Assembly (NCBI GenBank): GCA_051745395.1
Contig: JBNJEA010000067.1
Span: 1-15,957, forward strand
Direction of reading: 5' to 3'
DNA from: JBNJEA01 sp051745395
Lineage (GTDB): Bacteria > Desulfobacterota > Desulfobacteria > Desulfobacterales > Desulfosalsimonadaceae
DNA length: 15,957 nucleotides
Below are positions 6,558 to 12,936 of the stretch, piece by piece. The number at the start of each line of letters is the position of its first letter. The stretch's first letter is position 1. The notes beneath the pieces were generated by a model that was given only the letters and a program-made list of their open reading frames with translations, searched no databases and was not told where the DNA came from. The position numbers and the translations under genes are program-made.

Positions 6558-8168
6558 TTAGTAATGAATTTTTATTCCGGCGAATACTTTTTCTTCCCGG
6601 TAATTTTTTGAGCGGGTGGAAAAATTCAAGTCGTTAAAAGCGCCTTTTGCATAGAGTCGCGTCGGGCGCAACCGGCTCAAAAAAATCGGTTCCCACGATA
6701 TGTTGAAGTTGCCGAACGAGCGGATCGAATCGTCGCCGGCATCGATTTCCAATTCGTTGAGCCCCAGAGACATGTTGGTGGTGACCCGGTGCAGCGGCCA
6801 ATCGATGCCCATGCCCAAAGAATACTGATAGGCCCGGTCGTGGTTGGTCGACAGCTCATCTTCCAGGCGCCAGCCTCCGAGGTACAGGCTCGGGGCCAAG
6901 GTGCAGTGATCCGTTTTCACGTGGCTTTGCAAAGTGGTGTTGCAGACCAGTTCCCGGTTGTCGACGCCGGCGTTGTCGTGCTGGCGGAGGTTGTAGCCGA
7001 TATTGGTGTCGGTTTCGATGACGCCGAATGCATCCCGGTAGTTAAGCCGGATCAGATCGTCGAATGCGAGACGTTCGGCGCGCCGTTCGGAAATTTCCTT
7101 GCGATAGGAGATTTTGGCAAAGGCCGCCGGCCGGTCGAAGAAGTTGTTGTATCCGATGCCGACTTCCGGCCGCCAGACATCGGTCTGGCCCAGTGGTTTC
7201 TGATCATCGAGGTTGTCGCGGAACCATAAAAAATTTGTATACAGGTGTATCTTTTTGTTGAAGGGATACTGGCCGCTGAATTTTATTTTTTCCCGGTCGG
7301 CAAGGGCCGATCCCACGGGGTTGGTAAATTCGGGGCTGATCCGCGCGTATTCCAGGGTGATGCGAAAGGGGGCATAGTCGGCCCTCGCCTTAATGCGCAG
7401 GGCATGACCGTCGTTTTCGGCCTCGTCTTCCCGGCTTTGGGCAAAAATGCGGGTATCGTTGAACGCCGATTCCCCGGAAATGGTCATTTCCGGTACGGGC
7501 CGGAAGTCAAAGTCAATGGAATAGACCTGCGTGTCATACAGGTCGCGGTCGCGGGACACCGGATCGGTGTCCCGGCTGCTGACCATGTTGAGACCCGCTT
7601 GCAAGTCAAACGGCAGCGAATACATCGCCCGGGCGCCGTAGACCTCCCTGTCGGTGGCGGCTGTATCTCTGCCTCCCCATAGTGCATCCCATCGCGGGGC
7701 GGCCTGTCCGTAAAGCATCGTAACTTCGGGTATCCAGGGCGAAGGATCGTCTCTGTACTTGTAAGAGGCCCCCTTGACCGGCGAGGAAAGGGTGTAGGGG
7801 GATAAAAACTCGAAGGTATCCCCGAAGCCGACGACATGGCGGGCCGTGGCCCACTTGAAATGAAGATGGGTCAGGCTGTATTGTTTGATGTCGTGGTTTT
7901 CGTCATCGGTCATTTTGCCGCCGATATTGAAGTCATACCGCGCCCCGCCGGTTTGTCCGCTGCCGCGGACCGAGAGGATATCGAGGTAATTGAGCCCCTC
8001 GGTCAGGTTGGACTGGGATTGGCCGGGGCCGGTGACGTGATTGTAATTGACGGAAACCTCGTTTTCCATATGGATTTCAAAACCATTTTCCGCGTGCGCG
8101 CCCGACAGGATAACGATTTGAAAATAAAGTATAAAGATGCATACAGCAAAAAGCAAAACCCGTTTCAT
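6558..8168 (-). CDS. Outer-membrane beta-barrel protein of unknown function
   Basis: The 536-residue protein has a signal peptide (MKRVLLFAVCIFILYFQIVI, cleavage after GAHA, about residue 26), then long alternating-pattern strands separated by charged turns, and ends in VFAGIKIHY, a terminal aromatic residue as recognised by the BAM complex. It is about the size of a 16-20 strand barrel. No plug or TonB box is visible, so it is more likely porin-like than a TonB receptor. The ATG at 8168 lacks a Shine-Dalgarno sequence (CCCCGGGGC precedes it); no alternative start keeps the signal peptide. A sigma-54-like motif lies immediately upstream. It is first in a two-gene unit with the secreted protein at 5265-6491. 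Transported substrate unknown. Confidence 0.78.
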   Translation of the reverse strand: MKRVLLFAVCIFILYFQIVILSGAHAENGFEIHMENEVSVNYNHVTGPGQSQSNLTEGLNYLDILSVRGSGQTGGARYDFNIGGKMTDDENHDIKQYSLTHLHFKWATARHVVGFGDTFEFLSPYTLSSPVKGASYKYRDDPSPWIPEVTMLYGQAAPRWDALWGGRDTAATDREVYGARAMYSLPFDLQAGLNMVSSRDTDPVSRDRDLYDTQVYSIDFDFRPVPEMTISGESAFNDTRIFAQSREDEAENDGHALRIKARADYAPFRITLEYARISPEFTNPVGSALADREKIKFSGQYPFNKKIHLYTNFLWFRDNLDDQKPLGQTDVWRPEVGIGYNNFFDRPAAFAKISYRKEISERRAERLAFDDLIRLNYRDAFGVIETDTNIGYNLRQHDNAGVDNRELVCNTTLQSHVKTDHCTLAPSLYLGGWRLEDELSTNHDRAYQYSLGMGIDWPLHRVTTNMSLGLNELEIDAGDDSIRSFGNFNISWEPIFLSRLRPTRLYAKGAFNDLNFSTRSKNYREEKVFAGIKIHY

Positions 8169-8180
8169 GCCCCGGGGGTT

Positions 8181-8197
8181 TGCAATATTTGGGCCAA
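8181..8197 (-). promoter_or_regulatory. Sigma-54-like promoter motif before the beta-barrel gene
   Basis: On the minus strand the sequence reads TTGGCCCAAATATTGCA, with GG and GC exactly ten bases apart and a perfect TTGCA -12 box; the -24 box TTGGCCC deviates from TTGGCAC at one position and its following base also differs. Predicted transcription would begin around 8170, almost at the ATG at 8168, giving a near-leaderless message. That agrees with the missing Shine-Dalgarno sequence but is unusual, so chance is possible. Confidence 0.42.
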
Positions 8198-8203
8198 GGG
8201 GAG

Positions 8204-8245
8204 GGGGTTTAAGGTTTAAGGGTTAAGGTGTGGGGTGTGGGGTGG
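8204..8245 (+). repeat. Heptanucleotide tandem tract A (six units)
   Basis: Six consecutive seven-base units in one phase follow the pattern RRGGKKT: GGGGTTT, AAGGTTT, AAGGGTT, AAGGTGT, GGGGTGT, GGGGTGG. The tract lies between the beta-barrel promoter region and the sat terminator. Matching units occur at 12822-12856 and 15937-15957. The plus strand is G-rich with several GGG/GGGG runs and could form a quadruplex. Confidence 0.85.
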
Positions 8246-8262
8246 CGAAGGAGTTGTTTGGA

Positions 8263-8353
8263 TAGTGCCCGAACGAAAACCAGGATTTTTCGTCAAGATC
8301 CCGTTTCGGGGGCACAGATATTGGCGGAAAAGACGGTATTCGTTTGGGCACTA
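8263..8353. repeat. Long imperfect inverted repeat in the sat/beta-barrel intergenic region
   Basis: TAGTGCCCGAACGAAAACC (8263-8281) is matched by the complement of 8335-8353 at 17 of 19 positions. Similarity continues inward for about 19 more bases with one gap (GGATTTTTCGTCAAGATC against GTCTTTTCCGCCAATATC). The two arms therefore look like diverged inverted copies of a ~38-base unit around a short core. A stretch sharing CCCAAACGAA preceded by TAG occurs at 1027-1039, which may be a degraded third copy. Confidence 0.7.
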
Positions 8354-8362
8354 AATAGAAAA

Positions 8363-8398
8363 CCCCCGGTGGAACACGTTCCACCGGGGGGATTTTTT
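8363..8398 (-). terminator. Strong intrinsic terminator of sat
   Basis: CCCCCGGTGGAA pairs perfectly with TTCCACCGGGGG around a CACG loop (8363-8390): a 12-bp GC-rich stem. On the minus strand it is followed by TTTTCTATTT and comes 38 bases after the sat stop. The plus strand also has ATTTTTT after the stem (8392-8398), so it may act in both directions. Confidence 0.9.
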
Positions 8399-8427
8399 GA
8401 AATAATGCGGTTGTGAAAAACCGGCGG

Positions 8428-9714
8428 TTACTTTTTCTCGTCGCCGCCGGTGGCTGCGCCGTGGAGCTTGACTTCGACCTTGTCGGTCAGGCCCTGGTAG
8501 TAGTCGCGCAGGATGTCCAAAACCTCGACGCGGCCGAAGTGGTCCGGAACACTGCCGCCTTCGGAAAGGGTCTTGCGCAGCACGGTGCCCGACAGCAGTA
8601 CGCGGTCTTCCTTGCTGTGCGGGCAGGTCTTGAGCGAGGCCATGCCGTCGCACTTGTGGCAGTAGAAGGTCCAGTCGATCTTGAGCGGCTCACAGAGCAG
8701 GGCCTTGCCTTTGCCTTCCGGCTGCGGAATCTTGTCAAAGATGGTCTGGCCCTCGAACATGCCGTAGAAATCGCCGACACCGGCATGGTCCCGGCCGACG
8801 ATCATGTGGGTGCAGCCGTAGTTCTGGCGGAAGGTGGCGTGCAGCAGGGCTTCCCTGGGGCCGGCATAGCGCATGTCGAGCGGATAGCCGCCCTGAACGA
8901 CCTTATCGGGAACGAAGTAGTTGTTGACCAGCACGTCGATGCATTTGACGCGGACCTCGGCGGGGATGTCGCCGGGTTTCAGGTTGCCGACCAGGGAGTG
9001 AATAAAGCAGCCGTCGCTGACTTCGATGGCGATTTTGGCCAGGTATTCGTGGGAGCGGTGCATCGGGTTGCGAAGCTGCAGCGCGGCAATTTTCTGCCAT
9101 CCGCGTTCTTCAAAGATCTTGCGGGATTCGGCCGGGCGCATATAGATGCCGGCATACTTGCTCGGAAATTCACTTTCGGACAGCACCTTGACCGGGCCGG
9201 CCAGGTTAAAGGGCTTCTGGTTCATCACCATCTTGACGCCGGGATGCTCGTCCATGGCAACTTTCCAGAATTCTTCCTTCGTGGGGGTGCCTTCGCCCAT
9301 GAAGACCTTTTCGCATTCGTATTCCTTGTTTTCCTTGGTCATTTCGAATTTTTCGGTGACCTTCATGGTCCCCATGATTTCGTCGCCTTCGGGGTCATAA
9401 AGTGCGACTTCATCGCCTTCCTTGATGGCGTCGGCTTCTTCCTGGCTTGCCGACATGGTCACCGGCACCGGCCAGAACGTGCCGTCGGCCAGCTGGTAGT
9501 TGTCGCAAACGGCCTTCCAGTCGGCCTTGGTCATAAAGCCGTCTAGCGGAGAGAAACCGCCGGTGCCGATCATGATGAGATCGCCGCGTTCACGGGGCGA
9601 CATGGAAACCTTGGGCAGGCTTGCGGCCTTTTTCTTTTCGGCTTCCAGCTCCGCGCCTTCGAGAAGGCAGTTGATCAGGCCTTTTCCGCCATGGGGGGGG
9701 ATCAATTGTGACAT
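8428..9714 (-). CDS. sat: Sulfate adenylyltransferase (ATP sulfurylase), dissimilatory type
   Basis: Sat makes adenosine 5'-phosphosulfate from sulfate and ATP in the cytoplasm, the first step of sulfate respiration. The 428 residues match the homo-oligomeric bacterial/archaeal Sat type. The nucleotide-binding motifs are intact: ALQLRNPMHRSHEYL (211-225) and VGRDHAG (306-312), plus the C-terminal SGTVLRKTLSEG (375-386). A Cys/His cluster CHKCDG...CPH (352-366) is the zinc-site pattern found in dissimilatory Sat. Two ATGs lie six bases apart; the second (9714) is chosen because AAGGAG is six bases from it and directly abuts the first, and because MSQLIPPHGGKGL is the usual beginning. No APS-kinase domain is fused. 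The gene appears monocistronic, with its own promoter and terminator; aprAB and qmoABC are not in the window. Confidence 0.97.
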   Translation of the reverse strand: MSQLIPPHGGKGLINCLLEGAELEAEKKKAASLPKVSMSPRERGDLIMIGTGGFSPLDGFMTKADWKAVCDNYQLADGTFWPVPVTMSASQEEADAIKEGDEVALYDPEGDEIMGTMKVTEKFEMTKENKEYECEKVFMGEGTPTKEEFWKVAMDEHPGVKMVMNQKPFNLAGPVKVLSESEFPSKYAGIYMRPAESRKIFEERGWQKIAALQLRNPMHRSHEYLAKIAIEVSDGCFIHSLVGNLKPGDIPAEVRVKCIDVLVNNYFVPDKVVQGGYPLDMRYAGPREALLHATFRQNYGCTHMIVGRDHAGVGDFYGMFEGQTIFDKIPQPEGKGKALLCEPLKIDWTFYCHKCDGMASLKTCPHSKEDRVLLSGTVLRKTLSEGGSVPDHFGRVEVLDILRDYYQGLTDKVEVKLHGAATGGDEKK

Positions 9715-9845
9715 GTGCATCTCCTTTCGATCAGGTTAGTATTTTTTCGTCAAAAACCACGAAAATCGTCCGAATTACCTTTTGCCAAGGTGGATAATGA
9801 TCCAGATAAAAAAAACAGCGTAACACGGATAATATTAAAAGAAAT

Positions 9846-9874
9846 TTCATAGTAGGAAAATCTGAATTTGTCAA
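9846..9874 (-). promoter_or_regulatory. Probable sigma-70-type promoter of sat
   Basis: On the minus strand a perfect -35 TTGACA (9874-9869) is separated by 17 bases from TATGAA (9851-9846). Transcription would begin near 9839, giving a leader of about 125 bases before the sat ATG. The surrounding DNA is AT-rich compared with the coding regions. Confidence 0.62.
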
Positions 9875-9879
9875 GCGGA

Positions 9880-9892
9880 AACAGGTCCTGTT
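9880..9892. promoter_or_regulatory. Candidate operator dyad upstream of the sat promoter
   Basis: AACAGG-T-CCTGTT is a perfect 13-base palindrome whose nearer edge lies five bases upstream of the sat -35 box. It falls between the stop of the neighbouring isomerase-like gene and the promoter, in an otherwise non-repetitive spacer. The position (centred near -47) would suit an activator. I do not recognise the regulator. Confidence 0.4.
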
Positions 9893-9916
9893 ACTGACAA
9901 AGATGGTCCCGGAAAG

Positions 9917-10732
9917 TCACCGGAACCATTTGACATTGCGAAGGTATTGGATGCTGGCGGTCAGATCGGATTTTTCATGGGGTTCAAGGGTGACCACCGG
10001 CCGCGGTCGTGCCGGGTCGAACAGGGCGGCGATGGCTTCGATGAAGATGGTGCCCCGGCCCAGTCCCAGGTGTTGATCGGTATTGCCGTCGTTGTCGTGG
10101 AGATGGACTTGGCCGATGTGGGGGGCCAGGGTGCTGATCCAGGCGGAAAGGTCTTGGTGGCCGAATACGTGTAAGTGGCCGATATCCAGGCAGCAGCCGA
10201 TGTTGTCAGTATTGAGCCGGGAAAAAAGCCACTGCAGTTGTTCGGGGCCGGTTTCATAGACGTTTTCCAGCATCAGCCGGCAATTGTGGCGGGCCAGTGC
10301 TTCGCCGGTTTTTTCCCAGGTCTCGGCCGCCCGCTGCAGCCAGGTCTCGCGTATGAATTCGTAGCGGTACTTGTCGTATCCGGCGTGGCAGACCACGGTT
10401 TCGGGCGAAAAAACGGCCGCGGCCGCCACCGTCTGTTCCAGCCGCCTGCGGGTGACGTCCCGGATGGCGGCATCCGGCGAACCCGGTGAAAGATCGAGAA
10501 AAGGGCCGTGCAGGGTAATGGTGCGATCCAGTGATTGAAATTTTTCGGCGATGTCTGCGAATTCGGCGGGGCCGAATCGGTCCAGCGCGTCGGCATCGAT
10601 GCCGATTTCGGGGTTGAGCCGATTGTCGATAAAGGCGTTATACCACTTGTCTTTTGCCAGCCAGGAAAACGGGATGTTGACCTGCACCCGGTCCACTATC
10701 CACTGATCGGCTGCGTCATAGAGTCGTGTCAT
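9917..10732 (-). CDS. Sugar phosphate isomerase/epimerase-like TIM-barrel protein (xylose isomerase/AP endonuclease 2 superfamily)
   Basis: The 271-residue cytoplasmic protein shows strand-end metal and substrate positions of this TIM-barrel superfamily: LHGPFLD (H75), VVCHAGYD (H116), LMLENVYE (E156), CLDIGHLHVFG (D183, H186), VHLHDNDG (H210, H212), and TLEPH (E250). Length is typical. ATG 10732 is preceded by GGAG at six bases, and the gene begins only 12 bases after the CbiR-like gene stops, so the two are co-transcribed. The substrate is unknown. Its pairing with a second member of the same superfamily suggests either related steps in corrinoid lower-loop metabolism or a subunit relationship; this is inference from context. 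It could equally be a stand-alone sugar isomerase. Confidence 0.85.
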   Translation of the reverse strand: MTRLYDAADQWIVDRVQVNIPFSWLAKDKWYNAFIDNRLNPEIGIDADALDRFGPAEFADIAEKFQSLDRTITLHGPFLDLSPGSPDAAIRDVTRRRLEQTVAAAAVFSPETVVCHAGYDKYRYEFIRETWLQRAAETWEKTGEALARHNCRLMLENVYETGPEQLQWLFSRLNTDNIGCCLDIGHLHVFGHQDLSAWISTLAPHIGQVHLHDNDGNTDQHLGLGRGTIFIEAIAALFDPARPRPVVTLEPHEKSDLTASIQYLRNVKWFR

Positions 10733-10744
10733 GGTATTCTCCGG

Positions 10745-11584
10745 TTATACCCGGTTCACATGGGCCTCCAGAAACGCCAGGGAAGCGACCAGGTGTTTCC
10801 GGGAAAAGACTTCCAAACATACCGTGCCGGCAAAGCGGTGTAATATCTCCGTGATGGCAGAAGTCTGTTCTGCCGGCAGCCGGTCGAGCCCCACGTGGCC
10901 CCGTCCTTCGACCACGCCGCCGTAGAGATGGATCAGGGGGGTGATGTCGGCGTAGCGCTCGTATACGGCCAAAGGGTCCCGGCCATGTTCGACCAGGTGC
11001 CCGGTATCGATGCACATGGCCAGACCGAATCCGGTCAACAGCTCATCGAGAAATGCCGGCGGATACGACAGGGTTTCTATGCAAATTTGTCCGGGGGCGA
11101 CGTTGCCGTCGAAAAGCATGGCCAGGGCCTGCCGGGCCCGCTGCTGCCAGCGGGAAACGGCCTTTCCGTCTTCGGGGTTTTCGTTATACGGCAGGTGCAG
11201 GGTAAAGCTCGTCGGGGCCAGCGGGCGGGTGATGCGGAAAATGCGATGGCAGGTGTCAACGGCCTGGCGGCGTTGACGGGGCTCCGGTGCGCACATGTCG
11301 ATATCGAGGGGCAGGTGGACGTTATAGGACAATTGCTGGTTTTGTCCGATTCGGGCCAGTTTTTCAATGGTTTCGGCGTCCGGCAGGCTTTCGGCCGGCC
11401 GGCTTTCAAACAGCAGCAGTTCCACTTCATCCACGCAGGGGGCTATCATCTCCACGTTGGGCAGGATGTGGTCGGGATAGATAAACGAGGTCGTGGCCAG
11501 CCGAAACGGAAAGGCGGCCTTGTAGCAGCCGGGCAGGGAAAGATGCGGCGGCGGTTCGGCCGCTTTGTCCTCAGCGTTGGTCAA
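10745..11584 (-). CDS. cbiR: CbiR-like cobamide-remodelling phosphodiesterase (AP endonuclease 2 superfamily)
   Basis: CbiR, described in Akkermansia muciniphila, opens the nucleotide loop of cobamides so the lower ligand can be exchanged. I recognise the family from FRLATTSFIYPDHILPNV (27-44) and the following DEVELLLFE (52-60), which begin CbiR-type proteins, then barrel motifs NVHLPLDID (88-96), LHLPYNENP (129-137), ICIETLSY (167-174), CIDTGHLVEHG (191-201) and LIHLYGG (217-223). The only usable start is a TTG at 11584 with AAGGA ten bases upstream; it overlaps the end of the radical SAM gene by 14 bases, so translation is probably coupled. Residues 1-20 are poorly conserved in character. 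The fold is sure; the specific CbiR assignment is from remembered family sequence and could be confused with a paralogue. Confidence 0.72.
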   Translation of the reverse strand: MTNAEDKAAEPPPHLSLPGCYKAAFPFRLATTSFIYPDHILPNVEMIAPCVDEVELLLFESRPAESLPDAETIEKLARIGQNQQLSYNVHLPLDIDMCAPEPRQRRQAVDTCHRIFRITRPLAPTSFTLHLPYNENPEDGKAVSRWQQRARQALAMLFDGNVAPGQICIETLSYPPAFLDELLTGFGLAMCIDTGHLVEHGRDPLAVYERYADITPLIHLYGGVVEGRGHVGLDRLPAEQTSAITEILHRFAGTVCLEVFSRKHLVASLAFLEAHVNRV

Positions 11585-12488
11585 AACGGGTGATTCCTTC
11601 TGATTTTGCCGCCTTTACAGCAGCGCGGTATTCGGCTGGTGAAAGGGCGGTGTTGAGTTCTGCGATTTCCGATACCGCGCCGCAGGGGCGGTACTGGCTC
11701 ATGACGTTGACATAGGTGTTTTTCGAGATCTGTCCGGCGATAAATCGCATCACCTGGCCGGTGCCGGCCAGGTCGCCGGGCAGCACCAGGTGCCGGACGA
11801 TCAGGCCCCGGCGGGCCAGTCCGTCGGCATCAATGATCAGGTCGCCGACCTGGCGGTGCATTTCCGTGATCGCCCGGCGGGCCCGCTCGGGATAGTCCGC
11901 GGCATTGCAGGTCTTTTCCGCCGCTGCCGGATCCCAGAATTTAAAATCCGGCATGTATATATCGATGACGCCGTCTAAGAGTTTTACGGTTTCGACCCGG
12001 TCATAGCCGCCGGAATTGTAAACCAGCGGGATATGCAGCCCGGATGCGGCGGCTATTTCAACGGCGGCAAGGATCTGGGGCACCACATGGCTCGGGGTGA
12101 CAAGGTTGATGTTGTGGCAGCCCTGTTTTTGAAGGGCCAGCATCGCCCCGGCCAGCGTATCTGCGTTCACGTCCTGGCCTGCGCCTTCGTGGCTGATGTC
12201 GTAGTTCTGGCAAAACGGGCACAGCAGGTTGCAGTGGGCGAAAAAGATGGTGCCGGAGCCGTTGGTGCCTACCAGCGGCGATTCCTCGCCGAAATGGGCG
12301 TGAAAGGAAGCCACCCGGGCATGCCGGCCGGCGCCGCAGGTCCCGGTATTTCCCGAAAGGCGATCCACGCGGCATTGTCTCGGGCAGAGGGTGCAGTCCG
12401 ACAGTATGGCGCCGGCCCGGTCGATTTTTTCCGCCAGTTCGCCGTTGCGATGGGTTTGCAGATAGACGGGTTCGGTGTGTTTAGCCAT
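11571..12488 (-). CDS. Radical SAM protein of the PflX/PflA-like group (COG1313-type)
   Basis: This 305-residue protein carries the radical SAM cluster motif C86-N-L-L-C90-P-F-C93, preceded by a Cys-rich N-terminal segment C32-T-L-C35-P-R-Q-C39 and C51, the pattern of PflX-like homologues of pyruvate formate-lyase activase. Further barrel motifs include INLVTPSHVVPQI and HLVLPGD. Such proteins transfer an electron to SAM to make a 5'-deoxyadenosyl radical; the target is unknown in this group. ATG 12488 has no good Shine-Dalgarno sequence but overlaps the TAA of a possible small upstream frame (ATGGCTAA), consistent with coupled translation. It is first of three tightly packed genes with the CbiR-like and TIM-barrel proteins, so a part in corrinoid or glycyl-radical metabolism is plausible. 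No glycyl radical enzyme is nearby. Confidence 0.88.
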   Translation of the reverse strand: MAKHTEPVYLQTHRNGELAEKIDRAGAILSDCTLCPRQCRVDRLSGNTGTCGAGRHARVASFHAHFGEESPLVGTNGSGTIFFAHCNLLCPFCQNYDISHEGAGQDVNADTLAGAMLALQKQGCHNINLVTPSHVVPQILAAVEIAAASGLHIPLVYNSGGYDRVETVKLLDGVIDIYMPDFKFWDPAAAEKTCNAADYPERARRAITEMHRQVGDLIIDADGLARRGLIVRHLVLPGDLAGTGQVMRFIAGQISKNTYVNVMSQYRPCGAVSEIAELNTALSPAEYRAAVKAAKSEGITRFDQR

Positions 12489-12628
12489 GGTCGGTTTCGT
12501 TGATCAATTCCTGCAACGGGGCGCCGAGGCCATCGAGATCGATTTCGCCCTGTTCTTTTCGGGATCATGTGTTTGCCCGTGGCCCCGACATTTTTCGGTT
12601 GAGGCCGCAAAAGCGGCAGATCGCTCAT
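12481..12628 (-). pseudogene. Possible small gene with one-base frame break (tentative)
   Basis: From ATG 12628 (GGGGGCGG upstream) a frame reads MSDLPLLRPQPKNVGATGKH then MIPKRTG. One base later, near an ACAGGGC stretch around 12551, the next frame continues as EIDLDGLGAPLQELINETDH-G and stops at TAA 12483-12481, overlapping the radical SAM start. Joined, the two halves would give a ~48-residue protein directly coupled to the operon. Neither half is long enough to be certain. It could be a real frameshift, a sequencing or assembly error, or chance. Confidence 0.3.
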
Positions 12629-12669
12629 GGGCCGCCCCCGTAAAGTAAAAAAGTGAAATAGATGGCCTC

Positions 12670-12766
12670 GGCTCGGGGCTGGGTACGGGGTTTTTGGGGC
12701 TTTGTCTCCTTGAAAGTAATCCCCTCCCGGCTTTCACCCGGGAGACCGAGCCTATAAATAACTCGG
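12670..12766 (-). ncRNA. Structured leader-like element (orientation unproven)
   Basis: Several complementary segments pack into about 100 bases: GGCTCGG (12670-12676) with CCGAGCC (12746-12752); CTCCCGG (12724-12730) with CCGGGAG (12738-12744) around a seven-base loop; and GTCTCC (12704-12709) with GGAGAC (12741-12746), which competes with that hairpin. On the minus strand it would lie in the leader of the radical SAM/CbiR operon. The mutually exclusive stems suggest a switch or attenuator, but no U-run follows directly and I do not recognise a known riboswitch consensus. Confidence 0.35.
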
Positions 12767-12772
12767 AAAGAG

Positions 12773-12815
12773 CAGGCACTGAGGCACTAAGGCACTGAGG
12801 CACTAAGGCACTGAG
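12773..12815 (+). repeat. Octanucleotide tandem tract (five units)
   Basis: Five eight-base units RAGGCACT alternate GAGGCACT and AAGGCACT (first unit begins with C), so the larger period is 16 bases. The tract ends in GAG and is followed after six bases by the reverse-oriented heptamer tract. No coding frame uses it. Confidence 0.9.
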
Positions 12816-12821
12816 TTTTTT

Positions 12822-12856
12822 AAACCTTATACCTTAAACCATAGACCTTGAACCTC
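12822..12856 (-). repeat. Heptanucleotide tandem tract B (five units)
   Basis: Read on the minus strand, five consecutive seven-base units occur in one phase: GAGGTTC, AAGGTCT, ATGGTTT, AAGGTAT, AAGGTTT. They share the RRGGTNT pattern of tract A (8204-8245) and of the tract at the window end. Confidence 0.85.
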
Positions 12857-12936
12857 AAGTTACTTAGAAGTATCAAAAAGAGGGGTGCGAATGTCAATAC
12901 AATTTCGGTTTTTCAATAGGGATTTGCTCCCAGGTA

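Noticed and set aside
8413..9546. Long open frame on the plus strand (377 codons) opposite sat
   Set aside because: It is antisense to a highly conserved gene; its composition (Val, Ala, Phe-rich) is the usual mirror of GC-rich codon bias and it has no domain or suitable Shine-Dalgarno sequence.
9712..9720. First ATG of sat at 9720 as start
   Set aside because: The Shine-Dalgarno sequence abuts it with no spacer; the second ATG at 9714 has proper spacing and matches the family's N-terminus.
9737..9750. TTTTTCGTCAA near sat as another copy of the 8263-8353 repeat
   Set aside because: Only an 11-base match in AT-rich leader DNA, without the conserved outer part.
10895..11593. 232-codon plus-strand frame opposite the CbiR-like gene
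   Set aside because: Mirror frame of a conserved gene, without recognisable motifs.
12670..12766. c-di-GMP-I (GEMM) or cobalamin riboswitch in the operon leader
   Set aside because: A hairpin with GUGAAAG loop and an ACAAAGCC stretch superficially resemble GEMM, but the spacing and other conserved blocks are missing; the B12-box GCCACUG is absent.
12773..12856. CRISPR array
   Set aside because: The repeats are 7-8 bases with no unique spacers and no cas genes nearby.
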